A stretch of DNA of 64,000 bases from Tsuneonella flava (GTDB lineage Bacteria; Pseudomonadota; Alphaproteobacteria; Sphingomonadales; Sphingomonadaceae). The stretch lies in the NCBI RefSeq assembly GCF_002870965.1, contig NZ_PHSO01000006.1, positions 124,001 through 188,000 of the forward strand, given 5' to 3'. Of this stretch, positions 8,706-17,255 are shown piece by piece. The position numbers were made by a program, and so were the translations under genes. How positions within the stretch are numbered: position 1 is the stretch's first letter; every line of letters begins with the position of its first letter. The notes beneath the pieces were generated by a model. That model did no database searches. It saw only the letters and a list, made by a program, of their open reading frames with translations, and had not been told where the DNA came from.

Positions 8706-9054
8706 GACCGCACGAAAGGCGGCATGAGCACCAAGCCGCATGCCGTGACCGATGCGAATGGTCGGCCGATCAGGCTTCTTCGTGACCACCGGACAGGTCA
8801 GCGATTACACGGGCCTGGCCGCACTCCTCAACAGTCTGCCCAAGGCCAATGGATGCGGGCCGACGGGTTATGGCGCGGACTGGTTCCGCATCGGAATCAT
8901 GTTCGGCCGCTTTAAAGACTGGAGACAGATCGCAACCCGCCATGATCGGTGCCCGATGGCTTTCTTCTCCGCCCTCGCCCTCGACGCTACCGTCATCTTC
9001 TGGCTCTGGTCAACGAGCCTGACCCTAGGGGGCGATGATACACTTTATGCGTAG
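8706..9054 (+). mobile_element. Degenerate IS5-family transposase remnant
   Basis: The C-terminal half of an IS5-type DDE transposase can be read in pieces: DRTKGGMSTKPHAV and TDANGRPIR in one frame, then FFVTTGQVSDYTG, ALLNSLPKAN and YGADWFR in the next, then IMFGRFKDWRQIATRHDRCP and FFSALALDATVIFWL. A one-base insertion near 8776 changes frame. The stretch expected to read WMLADRGYD (about 8848-8875) is shifted forth and back. About 30 residues between ADWFR and IMFGR, including PGRK-type residues, are deleted. The first half of the transposase and clear terminal repeats are not recognisable. It marks the right edge of the PLP-gene region. Confidence 0.8.
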
Positions 9055-9161
9055 GGCTGAAGGGCATCTCCATCACCGTCACGCGCTCTTAGGGAGCTAC
9101 AGCGAACCTTCGCTCGTTGATCATAGAGGACGAGCCAAATGGTGACATCGCTCGCTTTTTA

Positions 9162-9175
9162 TAATAGGGCTATTA
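9162..9175. promoter_or_regulatory. Palindrome TAATAG-GG-CTATTA
   Basis: A perfect inverted repeat of 6-base arms with a 2-base centre lies in the AT-rich spacer 79 bases upstream of the MaoC gene. Related CCTATT/AATAGG sequences occur in spacers at 15682, 31793, 40586 and 41774, so it may be a shared operator. It could also simply be an AT-rich promoter element. Confidence 0.35.
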
Positions 9176-9253
9176 ATATAACTATCTAACGACCTCGCTC
9201 CATCGACCTACCGGCTTGCTTGACGGGCGAGTGCGAACTCGGAAAGGCTGGAT

Positions 9254-10108
9254 ATGAACGCACAAGAGGTCGTTAATTATTGCTTCGAAACCATCGAGCA
9301 ATCCTATTCGGCTCGCGATGCCATTTTATACGCGCTGGCAACGGGCTATGCGACGCAGCCTCTCGATCCACTGCACCTCCGCTACCTGTATGAAAACTCG
9401 CTGACTACAGCCCCGACATTTGCCAATGTTCTCGGCTACCCGGGGCTGTGGATGAACGACCCGCGCGTCGAAATCGACTGGGTGAAGATGCTTCATGCAG
9501 AGCATCGGATGACCCTGCACCGCTCCCTGCCCCCCGCGGCGTCCACGGTTTCCACCAACCGCGTGACGGGCCTGCGCGATCTCGGTCCGCGCGGGGCGAT
9601 GGTACATTATCAGACCGACATTACCCTGGCGGACGAGGGCGAACCGCTTGCCACCCTGATCACGTCGGTGATCGCGCGCGGAGATGGCGGATGCGGCGAC
9701 TGGGGGGATGCGCCGCCTTCTCTGGAGCGAGTGCCCGAGCGCAATCCAGACGCGACGATCGAACTGGCAACCAGCAAGATGCAGCCGCTGCTGTATCGTC
9801 TGTCCGGCGACCTGCACCCGATTCACATCGACCCTGCCGTATCAAGCGCTGCGGGTCTCCGCCGCCCCCTGCTTCACGGCCTCGCGACCAAGGGCATGGC
9901 GGGTTATGCGCTGTTGCGGCAGTTCTGCGATCTCGATGCCAAGCGGCTCATGTCGATGGCGGTACGGTTCACGCGCCCGGTGATGCCCGGAGATGTGCTG
10001 CGGTTCGAATTCTGGGGCGAGGCGCCTGGACGAATTCAATTTCGCGCGGTTGCCGTCAACGAAGGCGATGCTCCCGTGCTGGACCGCTGTGAGGCGGTGG
10101 TCACATGA
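9254..10108 (+). CDS. MaoC-type (R)-specific enoyl-CoA hydratase (double hot dog)
   Basis: 284 aa, the length of two fused hot dog folds as in peroxisomal hydratase 2. The N-terminal half is the degenerate acyl-binding fold (YATQPLDPLHLRYLYE, TTAPTFANVLGYPG). The C-terminal half has the active-site motif YRLSGDLHPIHIDP, with catalytic Asp and His, followed by PLLHGLATKGMAG. It would hydrate 2-enoyl-CoAs to (3R)-hydroxyacyl-CoAs, typically for bulky or branched chains such as steroid, bile acid or isoprenoid side chains. ATG 9254 has GGAAAGG nine bases upstream. It converges on the acyl-CoA ligase gene, with ends 8 bases apart. Its physiological partner among the dehydrogenases here is not evident. 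Confidence 0.9.
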   Translation: MNAQEVVNYCFETIEQSYSARDAILYALATGYATQPLDPLHLRYLYENSLTTAPTFANVLGYPGLWMNDPRVEIDWVKMLHAEHRMTLHRSLPPAASTVSTNRVTGLRDLGPRGAMVHYQTDITLADEGEPLATLITSVIARGDGGCGDWGDAPPSLERVPERNPDATIELATSKMQPLLYRLSGDLHPIHIDPAVSSAAGLRRPLLHGLATKGMAGYALLRQFCDLDAKRLMSMAVRFTRPVMPGDVLRFEFWGEAPGRIQFRAVAVNEGDAPVLDRCEAVVT

Positions 10109-10116
10109 CCACGCGG

Positions 10117-11637
10117 CTAGTCGAAGCGCTTGCGTAGTTCCCGCTTCAGGATCTTGCCGTAGTCGCTCTTGGGAAGCTCTTCGATGAAGAAGTAGTCCTT
10201 CGGCCGTTTGAAGCGCGCGATATTATCGAGGCATATCTGGTCGAGTTCGTCCCGCTCCATCGATTGCCCTGGCTTAGCCACCACGAACGCGACCACGTCT
10301 TCGCCCCACTCGCGATGCGGGCGCCCGACCACCGACACTTCGAGCACGGCGGGATGGAGGAGAAGTACCTCTTCGATCTCGCGCGGGTAGATGTTCATCC
10401 CGCCAGAGATAATCAGGTCCTTCGAACGATCTTTCAGCGAAAGATATCCATCCTTGCTGACGCACCCGACATCGCCGGTATAGAGCCAGCCATCGCGTAG
10501 CGCGTTCGCGGTCGCTTCCGGGTTCTCCCAATAGCCTGCCATGCAGACATCGCTACGCACCACGATCTCGCCTATTTCACCGGCGGGAAGATCTTTTCCG
10601 TCCTCGCCGACGATCCGAAACTCGGTGCCCGTGAAGGCGGTGCCGACGGACGAGAGCTGTTCTTCATAACGCGGATTATCGACATTCGCATGAAGGTGTT
10701 TGGGCAGCACGGAAATCGCACAAGGCGCTTCACCCTGCCCGTACCCGCCGACCAGCTTGGGGCCGAACTTCGCCAGCGCACGTTTCAGATCCGAGAAGTA
10801 CATTGGTGCGCCACCGTAGAAGATCGTCTTGATCGCATCGAGATTTGCGTTGGCGAACGCCGGATCGTTGACCAGCCGACCAATGATCGTCGGCACCGCG
10901 AAGAACATCATGTTGTTGTAGTGGTGAGTCAGGTCGGCGACCTCCGCCGCGTCGAATCCACCGCTTTTCGGGATCACATGATGCGAGGCCTTTGCGATGT
11001 GGGGCAGCGACTCGAGCCCTGAGGCGTGCGAGAGCGGCGCGACATGGAGCATGCAGTCATACTCCGTCAGACTGTCCACGTCGGAGAGATAGCGCAGCAT
11101 CATTCCTCGCAGAGAGCGATGAGTCAGCGTCGCGCCCTTAGGGCGACCCGTGGTCCCGCTGGTGTAGAAAATCCACGCCGGATCGAGGTCGTCCGCATCC
11201 GCCATCTCCATCGGTGGCGTATCGAACATCGCGCGGTAGTCATCGCTGCCAGCGATCACGATCCGCTCCAGCGAAGGCACGTCGTCCAACAGCGAAGAGA
11301 GCTTGCCCGCCAGTTCATTCGAGGTGAAAAACCAGCGCGCGCCCGAATTCGTCAGCGCATAGGCGATCTCACGCGGGTGCAGCTTGGCGTTCATCGGCAC
11401 GGCACACAGGCCGGCGTGCCATATGGCGAACATGATCTCGAGATATTCAGGGGCATTGCCCATCGCGATGCCGACCCGGTCGCCCTTGTTGAGGCCCTGC
11501 GCCCGAAATGCCGCTGCGAGCCGGGCGGCGCGTTCGCCGAACTCGCCATAGGTCGCGTAAAGATCGGTCCCGACCGATATGGCCGGGCGGGCTGCAAATG
11601 AACGGGCCGAGTTCTTCAGCAGGACAGCAATGTTCAT
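10117..11637 (-). CDS. Acyl-CoA synthetase (AMP-dependent ligase)
   Basis: ANL-superfamily ligase of 506 aa that activates a carboxylic acid to its CoA thioester through an acyl-adenylate. Motifs are IFYTSGTTGRPKGATLTH (P-loop-like A3), GGYGQGE (A5 region), YTGDVG (A7), GGMNIYPREIEEV (A8 hinge) and a catalytic lysine in PKSDYGKILKREL near the C-terminus. The chain specificity cannot be read. ATG 11637 is preceded by AAGGACTCCCC on the coding strand. The 69-base gap to the redoxin gene upstream suggests co-transcription. It is one of two ligases in the catabolic region, the other ending at 26623. Confidence 0.93.
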   Translation of the reverse strand: MNIAVLLKNSARSFAARPAISVGTDLYATYGEFGERAARLAAAFRAQGLNKGDRVGIAMGNAPEYLEIMFAIWHAGLCAVPMNAKLHPREIAYALTNSGARWFFTSNELAGKLSSLLDDVPSLERIVIAGSDDYRAMFDTPPMEMADADDLDPAWIFYTSGTTGRPKGATLTHRSLRGMMLRYLSDVDSLTEYDCMLHVAPLSHASGLESLPHIAKASHHVIPKSGGFDAAEVADLTHHYNNMMFFAVPTIIGRLVNDPAFANANLDAIKTIFYGGAPMYFSDLKRALAKFGPKLVGGYGQGEAPCAISVLPKHLHANVDNPRYEEQLSSVGTAFTGTEFRIVGEDGKDLPAGEIGEIVVRSDVCMAGYWENPEATANALRDGWLYTGDVGCVSKDGYLSLKDRSKDLIISGGMNIYPREIEEVLLLHPAVLEVSVVGRPHREWGEDVVAFVVAKPGQSMERDELDQICLDNIARFKRPKDYFFIEELPKSDYGKILKRELRKRFD

Positions 11638-11706
11638 AAGGGGAGTCCTTGTTGGGAAAAGGCGCCTCAGGCTGGAAGCGAGCGCCCGAATGGCCGGGCG
11701 CGCGTG

Positions 11707-12240
11707 TCAGGCATTTCCGCGGGTGGGAAAGCCTTGACCGGCCAGCAGCTTCAGGCCGGTCAGCAGCGATTCGAGATCGGGGCGGCCGCAGGAGACCGAG
11801 CTCTGAATGGTGAGGAAAAGCTCGCCATCCGGCCGGACCAGCCAGAGCGCGGGCTCGGCGAAATACAGCTCTTTCCCGTCGCGGGTGAAGTGCGATGCGA
11901 ACACGCCGCAGGCTTCGATCTGCTCTCGCGACAATCCATAGCCGACCGCGATCCTGTCGATCCCGTTATCTTCGGCCCAGGCTTTCGCGACGCCCTCCGG
12001 GTCGACGCTGACACCAGCCAGGTCGATGCCGAGCTCCGCGAATGCGCCATGCAACCCGTTGAGCTGTTGCATGAAGCGGGTGCAGAACCCGCAGAAAGCA
12101 CCTCGGTAGAACGAGATCAGACGGAGCGATGCGCCGGAGCCTTGATCGAGCGACCACGCCCCCCCCGACACCAGCGGAAACTCCAATTTCGGAACCTGTT
12201 GCCCGGGCTTAAGCACGCGACCATTCCCTGACCGCAGCAC
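11707..12240 (-). CDS. Peroxiredoxin-like / AhpC-TSA (redoxin) domain protein
   Basis: Thioredoxin-fold protein of 177 aa. The active-site region reads FYRGAFCGFCTRF, a CxxC in the FYRG-x-x-C context of the peroxiredoxin-like group, rather than the TxxC motif of typical AhpC. Downstream LAGVSVDP and the strand near FFLTIQSSVSCGRPD fit the fold. Such proteins reduce peroxides or disulfides, but substrates are rarely known. The first in-frame start is GTG at 12240; another GTG nine codons in (ahead of LKPGQQVP) is possible. It reads toward the acyl-CoA ligase. Confidence 0.78.
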   Translation of the reverse strand: MLRSGNGRVLKPGQQVPKLEFPLVSGGAWSLDQGSGASLRLISFYRGAFCGFCTRFMQQLNGLHGAFAELGIDLAGVSVDPEGVAKAWAEDNGIDRIAVGYGLSREQIEACGVFASHFTRDGKELYFAEPALWLVRPDGELFLTIQSSVSCGRPDLESLLTGLKLLAGQGFPTRGNA

Positions 12241-12375
12241 ATTGTTGACCGATCACGACGACACCTCATCCTGTAAATTGCTTGCGTTTTTATGGCGGCG
12301 ATCTTCATATTAATTATGCCCCCTGTCAAGATCGTGATACGCGCCGGGGTTCAAGCCAAGAGGGAGATATTGCCG

Positions 12376-12663
12376 ATGACCGCTTATGTCGTTTTCACCC
12401 GCGAGCGGACGCGAAACGCGTCGGACATGGAGGCCTATGTGCCGCGTGCACGGGCAAGCTTTGCCGATCATGAATTCGAGCGCCTGGCCGCCTACGGAAA
12501 ATGCGAAACGCTGGAAGGCGCACCAATCGAAGGCGCGGTGATCTTTGCCTTTCCAAGCATGGAGGACGCCAGGGCCTGGTACGATTCCCCGGAATATACC
12601 GAGGCCCGCAAGCACCGCCACCTCGGCGCCGACTATCGCGCCTTCATCACCGAAGGCGTCTGA
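12376..12663 (+). CDS. DUF1330 family protein
   Basis: 95-aa ferredoxin-like-fold protein of the DUF1330 family. The central motif GAVIFAFPSMEDARAWYDSPEY followed by ARKHR is diagnostic. The ATG at 12376 was chosen because AGGGAGAT sits about eight bases upstream and the protein then begins MTAYVVFTRER like other members; the frame is open further upstream but without similarity. Function unknown; members are often near degradation or stress genes. It is convergent with the alpha/beta hydrolase, with a shared hairpin terminator in between. Confidence 0.85.
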   Translation: MTAYVVFTRERTRNASDMEAYVPRARASFADHEFERLAAYGKCETLEGAPIEGAVIFAFPSMEDARAWYDSPEYTEARKHRHLGADYRAFITEGV

Positions 12664-12669
12664 TTTGTA

Positions 12670-12706
12670 GCGGCGTCTCGCAAGGGGAGAGCTCGCGAGA
12701 CGCCGC
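12670..12706. terminator. Bidirectional terminator hairpin
   Basis: 12-bp perfect stem (GCGGCGTCTCGC with GCGAGACGCCGC) around a 13-base loop. It lies between two convergent genes ending at 12663 (plus) and 12716 (minus). It has no long T tract. Confidence 0.7.
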
Positions 12707-12715
12707 ATCCCGGTG

Positions 12716-13891
12716 TCAGTCCACGAAGCCCCGCGCATCAAGCCAGCCGTGGATCAGGTCGATCGCGTCCGCCAATTCCTGCGGCTGATCGACATAATAG
12801 TGGTTGGCACCCTTCATGAGCTTGTAGGTCTTGTCCTCACCGCCATAGGCGTTGAAGAACCGCTTCGTGTGCGTCCCCGGGATAGCATCGTCGGCTGAAT
12901 TCTCGATCGCCAGCATCGGGACCGAGATGTTCGGCGCGTGAATTTCGGCATGGGCATTGGTGTCGTCGAACGACCATTGCGACAGCCATGCACGGGTGTT
13001 CGAAAAACGCCCCACCCCGGCCGGGCTGCTGTTCGCGGTCTTGGGATCGCCCATGAAGCACCAGTTGATGCGCCGGTCGTTCGGGTCGATGGTCGCGTCG
13101 AGGAACAGCGGGTTGGCGAGCGTGCGGTGAGTCAGCATACAGCGCTCGATCTCGTCGGTCGTGCCCGACCGGATCAGTTCCAGCGTTTCCCTGGCCAGTG
13201 CCGTGCGGCGGCGCATGCGCGCGAGCTGGCTCTGGCGGAAATGTTCCAGATAGTCCGCGCTGTAGGGCGGCTTGTTGGGGTTGCGCGGATCGTAAAGATC
13301 AAGCTCGACATCACGGATCGCCGGGTTGTGCTCATCGACCACCGACGGATCGATAAAGTCGCGCAGGATTTCCGCGCGCGACAGGTGCGCGGCGTGGAAA
13401 ATCATCGCGTCGCCCGGGATCATCCCGGTGAGGTCGACCGGGTCGCCAGCGGGCGTCTGGGTGATGGTCGGCTTCTCGGCCATCGCCTGATAGAACGCGG
13501 TGAGCGAGCCGCCGCCCGACCATCCGGCGACCACGACCTTCTCGTAGCCCATCCGCTCCTTCATGTGGTGCACGTAGACGCCGTAGTCGCGCACGACGTT
13601 TTCCATGATCAGCGCTGATTCGTTGCGGTTGTAGCGGCTGCCCGCACACAGGACATGATAGCCCATCCGCACCAGCTCCATCGGCAGCGGCAGGTGATGC
13701 ACGGTCGATGCCGGATGCATGTAGATGATCAGCGTCTTGGACGGCTTTCCGATCGGGCGGAACAGGAACCCGTCGAGTTGCACGTTCCCGGCGGAACTGC
13801 GGAACCCATAGACGTCCCGCGTCGCCAGACTGTCGTTATACGCCAGGCTTATGAGCGTACGATCGATTTCGAACTGTTCTTTTGCTGCCAT
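12716..13891 (-). CDS. Alpha/beta hydrolase
   Basis: 391-aa soluble alpha/beta-hydrolase. The nucleophile elbow is VVVAGWSGGGSLTAF (Ser of GWSGG), and the oxyanion strand is LIIYMHPASTVHHLP. The acid is probably in IENSADDAIPG, and the catalytic His is in KGANHYYVDQP near the C-terminus. An unusually long cap of about 170 residues separates the elbow from the acid. No signal peptide, so cytosolic. It may cleave an ester, lactone or C-C bond in the adjoining catabolic route. It is transcribed away from hmgA, with a 270-base shared spacer holding both promoters. Confidence 0.85.
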   Translation of the reverse strand: MAAKEQFEIDRTLISLAYNDSLATRDVYGFRSSAGNVQLDGFLFRPIGKPSKTLIIYMHPASTVHHLPLPMELVRMGYHVLCAGSRYNRNESALIMENVVRDYGVYVHHMKERMGYEKVVVAGWSGGGSLTAFYQAMAEKPTITQTPAGDPVDLTGMIPGDAMIFHAAHLSRAEILRDFIDPSVVDEHNPAIRDVELDLYDPRNPNKPPYSADYLEHFRQSQLARMRRRTALARETLELIRSGTTDEIERCMLTHRTLANPLFLDATIDPNDRRINWCFMGDPKTANSSPAGVGRFSNTRAWLSQWSFDDTNAHAEIHAPNISVPMLAIENSADDAIPGTHTKRFFNAYGGEDKTYKLMKGANHYYVDQPQELADAIDLIHGWLDARGFVD

Positions 13892-14161
13892 CGGCCAATC
13901 CTCTCGGTTCGGTCCTCAAGTCGCCGCTCATGCACAATTTCGCCGGCAACGCTGGGGACTCTTTTCGTTCAACACTCACCACTGTCCGCCACAAGAGATG
14001 TCAGGTTTCACCACCTTGCGGCGGTTCGTTCAGCGGCTTTCCCTTGGCTTACACCATGGCAAAACATTTGCCAGCCCTATAAATTGATGATAGCGATTCG
14101 AACCCATAAATACAGCTGAACCGGCCCTGTCGAGGTCAGTACGCGCGAGAGGATCAAGCAC

Positions 14162-15502
14162 ATGAACGATATTTCAGATGCCAAACAATTCGCGGCCACC
14201 GGAGAAGCGCGCGGCGCGCTGGATTATCAGGTTGGCTTCGGCAATGAGTTTGAGACCGAGGCGGTGGTCGGCGCGCTCCCGCAAGGACAGAACAGTCCAC
14301 AGAGGGCGCCCCACGGCCTTTATAGCGAACTCGTTTCGGGCACGGCTTTCTACACGCCGCGGCACCTGAACCGGCGCAGCTATACCTTCCGCATTCGCCC
14401 TTCCGTCTTCAGCATGGATTACCAGCCGTGGGACGGCGGTGTCGATTTCCGCACTCCCCCGCTCGACGTGCCACCGCTGCCGAACCGCATGCGCTGGCTC
14501 CAGCGCAAGGACGAAGGCGTGGACGCCGACTTCCTCGAAGGCATCACGACCCTGATGGGCTGCGGCTCGCCCAATGTTCACGAAGGCATCGCGGTCCATT
14601 TCTACCGCGCTACCAGATCGATGGAGAACCGCGTTTTCAGCAATGCGGACGGCGAAATGATCATCGTTCCGCAGCAGGGCGATCTTCGCATCGTGACCGA
14701 ATTCGGCGTGATCGAAGCGGGCCCTTGCGAATTCGTGCTGATGCCGCGCGGAGTGAAATTCCGCGTCGAACTGATGGGCGCCTTCGCGCGCGGCCTGATC
14801 TACGAAAACTACGGGCATCCCTGGGTGCTGCCCGATCTGGGCCTGATCGGTTCGAACGGTCTCGCCAACCAGATCGACTTCCAGGCCCCGGTCGCCAGCT
14901 TCGAGGATAAGGAAGTCCAGACCCAGTTGATCCACAAGCTTGGCGGCAAGCACTGGACGGTCGATCTGGATCACTCCCCCTTCGATGTGGTCGCCTGGCG
15001 CGGTAGCCTTACGCCGTACAAGTACGACATGCGCAAGTTCGTCGCGATGAGCACGTCGACCGTCGACCATCCCGATCCGTCGATCTTTTGCGCGCTCACC
15101 TCCCCCGCGCACGATATGAGCGGCTGCAACGCCGACTTCATGATCCTCCCGCCGCGCTGGATCGTTGGCGACAAGACGCTGCACTTGCCCGGTTTCCACC
15201 GCAATACCGTGGCCGAAATCAGCAGCATCGTGTGCGGCCTGCCAGAGATGAATGGCATGGATCTGAATGGCAGCATCGGCGTGACCAACAACTGGACCCC
15301 TCACGGGCCCGACGCCAAGGCGTTCGAAGCGGTCCGCGCGGCCGAGAACCTCGATCCGCGGAGGGTCGAAAACCTCATCTCGATTCTGGTCGAGACCCGC
15401 TATCCGCTCGAGTTCACGCAAGCCGCGATGGATATGAAAGAGCGCATTCGCGACATCAATGCGGGGCTGAGCGGCTACGTTAAGCGCTTTCCCGAGGGCT
15501 GA
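14162..15502 (+). CDS. hmgA: Homogentisate 1,2-dioxygenase
   Basis: Fe(II) ring-cleavage enzyme that opens homogentisate to maleylacetoacetate (446 aa, family length). It begins with the family signature YQVGFGNEFETEA. The iron ligands can be placed: His and Glu in PGFHRNTVAEI (His-x5-Glu spacing as in the human enzyme), and the third His in NNWTPHGPD. Other conserved blocks are RRSYTFRIRPS, FYRATRSMENRVFSNADGEM and SNGLANQIDFQAP. AGAGGATCAAGCAC precedes ATG 14162. The usual partners, maleylacetoacetate isomerase and fumarylacetoacetase, are not in this window. A hairpin terminator follows. Confidence 0.97.
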   Translation: MNDISDAKQFAATGEARGALDYQVGFGNEFETEAVVGALPQGQNSPQRAPHGLYSELVSGTAFYTPRHLNRRSYTFRIRPSVFSMDYQPWDGGVDFRTPPLDVPPLPNRMRWLQRKDEGVDADFLEGITTLMGCGSPNVHEGIAVHFYRATRSMENRVFSNADGEMIIVPQQGDLRIVTEFGVIEAGPCEFVLMPRGVKFRVELMGAFARGLIYENYGHPWVLPDLGLIGSNGLANQIDFQAPVASFEDKEVQTQLIHKLGGKHWTVDLDHSPFDVVAWRGSLTPYKYDMRKFVAMSTSTVDHPDPSIFCALTSPAHDMSGCNADFMILPPRWIVGDKTLHLPGFHRNTVAEISSIVCGLPEMNGMDLNGSIGVTNNWTPHGPDAKAFEAVRAAENLDPRRVENLISILVETRYPLEFTQAAMDMKERIRDINAGLSGYVKRFPEG

Positions 15503-15515
15503 TCGCCGCGCATGT

Positions 15516-15544
15516 CCGGCATCGGCCAACAGGGCCGATGCCGG
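15516..15544 (+). terminator. Hairpin terminator after hmgA
   Basis: 12-bp perfect stem (CCGGCATCGGCC with GGCCGATGCCGG) and 5-base loop, 14 bases past the hmgA stop. Only a short T run follows. Confidence 0.7.
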
Positions 15545-15681
15545 TAAGCTGCAAGGGTTATTCATCGCAAGATCGAGCACTATTCAGGCGCGGCGAAGTC
15601 CGCCCCTACCATCCGAAAAACTCAGCAAAATAGGCACTGCCAGCGGCCAAAATCCGCTGCATCCGGGGATTGACCACACAG

Positions 15682-15705
15682 CCCTATTTTAGTACCCCTA
15701 TTAAA
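15682..15705 (+). promoter_or_regulatory. Tandem CCCTATTWWA repeats upstream of the flavin oxygenase
   Basis: CCCTATTTTA (15682) and CCCTATTAAA (15696) form a direct repeat 14 bases apart, roughly one and a third helical turns, about 90 bases before the oxygenase ATG. Similar motifs occur in other spacers of the catabolic region. It is a candidate activator or repressor site. Confidence 0.4.
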
Positions 15706-15793
15706 TCTTATGGAGAGAGGTGCTCTGCGGGAATCGACACAGTCGAATTTCGGTAGATTGCCGTGGTGCAACTTTAGTTAGGCGGAAAAACAG

Positions 15794-17053
15794 ATGTCGA
15801 GCAAGCCCGCAGAAATTCATACTCTGGCGACACCCGAAGACGAGAACATTAGTGACATTCTCGTCGAACGTGCGCGCGCCATGATCCCCGATCTCATCGC
15901 CCGGCAGGCAGAGACCGAAGAGCGCACCTATTATGGGCTGGAAACGCACAAAGCGTTCGAGGAAGCGGGTTTTTATCGGATCTTGATGCCGAAAAAGTTC
16001 GGCGGTCTGGATCTCGACGTTATGACCTATTACCGGGTCGTTCAGGAGATCGCGATCGGTTGCCCGTCGACGGCATGGCAGTTCTGCCTCGGTTCGGCGC
16101 ACGCGGTGACGCTGTGCGGCATGATCGATGAGGAAGCCCAGAATGAAATCTTCGATCTCGACGAGCCCTTCATCTGCGCGATGACCACTCGCCCGCAAGG
16201 CAAAGCGGTACGTCAGCCCAACGGCGACTGGAAATTGACCGGGGTGTTCAATTTCTGTTCCGGCGCGCCCTACTCCTCGCACTTCATGGGCCACACCATG
16301 GGCTTCGAAGCCGACGGCAGCGAGGTCGGTGTCATCACCTTCGTCGGACCGCGCAGCCAATGGACCATGCTCGATGACTGGGGTGGTTCGCTGGGCATGC
16401 GGGGCAGCGGATCGCACAGCATCGAGTTCAAGGATGCGCATATTCCGGCAAACTACGTGAACGAAAATGCGACGATCACGCAGCACAGATTGCCGCCCAA
16501 GGGCCAGGGAGGCCCCGATTTCGACAATCCGATCTATTACGGCGGCACCTTGAGCCTCTGGCTGCTCGAACCCACTGCCCTGACCCTCGGAACGGTCAAG
16601 GGTGCGCTGGACGAGTGCACCATGTTCATGAAGAAGAAGATGGTCCCGATTCCCCCCATCATGCTGAAAGAGGAAAATCCCGATTTTCAGCGCTGGTATG
16701 GGGCCGCTGCGACCAAGATCGCAACGGCAGAGGCGGCCTACGCGATCGCCTGCGAGAAATGGAGCGAGGACGCCAAGCTCAACATGGAAGGCCGTCTGAC
16801 GCCGGACATGATTCTGGAGATCACCTCGAACGTGATCTGCGGCGAAGTGATGGAAATGTGCTGGGAAGCAATGCAGCATCTCTACCGCATTGCGGGCACG
16901 ACAGCGATGTTCAACGGCCAGCGCTGGCAGCGGATCTACCGCGACATCTCGACCGCCCGCTCGCATGGTTTTAACACGCGGTTCGACCAACTTGATCGCG
17001 ATTATGCCGGCCGTCTGCTCGGAAAGAACGTGTCGAACGACGCGGAACTGTAA
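15794..17053 (+). CDS. Class D flavin-dependent monooxygenase, oxygenase component (HpaH/HsaA-like)
   Basis: 419-aa protein of the acyl-CoA-dehydrogenase fold used by two-component aromatic hydroxylases such as p-hydroxyphenylacetate 3-hydroxylase C2 and HsaA. N-terminal helices (LETHKAFEEAGFYRILMPKKFGG), the middle beta domain (TGVFNFCSGAPYSSHFMGHTM, LGMRGSGSHSIEFKDAHIP) and a C-terminal bundle ending in QRIYRDISTARSHGF are present. It lacks the catalytic Glu of true dehydrogenases and has the His-rich C-terminal region of the monooxygenase branch. It would need reduced flavin from a separate reductase; the only candidate here is the gene ending at 41833. The substrate is probably phenolic, but this is not determinable. 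A terminator hairpin follows. Confidence 0.85.
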   Translation: MSSKPAEIHTLATPEDENISDILVERARAMIPDLIARQAETEERTYYGLETHKAFEEAGFYRILMPKKFGGLDLDVMTYYRVVQEIAIGCPSTAWQFCLGSAHAVTLCGMIDEEAQNEIFDLDEPFICAMTTRPQGKAVRQPNGDWKLTGVFNFCSGAPYSSHFMGHTMGFEADGSEVGVITFVGPRSQWTMLDDWGGSLGMRGSGSHSIEFKDAHIPANYVNENATITQHRLPPKGQGGPDFDNPIYYGGTLSLWLLEPTALTLGTVKGALDECTMFMKKKMVPIPPIMLKEENPDFQRWYGAAATKIATAEAAYAIACEKWSEDAKLNMEGRLTPDMILEITSNVICGEVMEMCWEAMQHLYRIAGTTAMFNGQRWQRIYRDISTARSHGFNTRFDQLDRDYAGRLLGKNVSNDAEL

Positions 17054-17085
17054 GGCCAGACGAAATGGGCGGCTTTCGCTGAATG

Positions 17086-17110
17086 TCGGGGCGGCACCTT
17101 GCCGCCCCGA
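17086..17110 (+). terminator. Hairpin terminator after the flavin oxygenase
   Basis: 11-bp perfect stem (TCGGGGCGGCA with TGCCGCCCCGA) and 3-base loop, 33 bases past the stop codon, followed by TCATTAT. Confidence 0.75.
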
Positions 17111-17255
17111 TCATTATCCGTCGAACCCTGCCTTGCATCTGACGAGACGCGCCCCACACACAACCGATGTTCCGATCGGCTGATGACGGGGCCGCCGTTT
17201 CGTATCGCCAAAGATCGGCCGCGCTGCCCCTGCAATCGCGGCTGGGCGCTCTTCA

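Noticed and set aside
6780-11637. A C5N (2-amino-3-hydroxycyclopentenone) biosynthetic pair made of ALA synthase plus acyl-CoA ligase
   Set aside because: The genes are 2 kb apart on opposite strands, an amide synthetase is absent, and the ligase belongs with the beta-oxidation genes.
14174-15580. Long open frame (468 codons) antisense to hmgA
   Set aside because: It is the shadow of a highly conserved gene; the His/Asp/Ala/Arg-rich reading has no family pattern.
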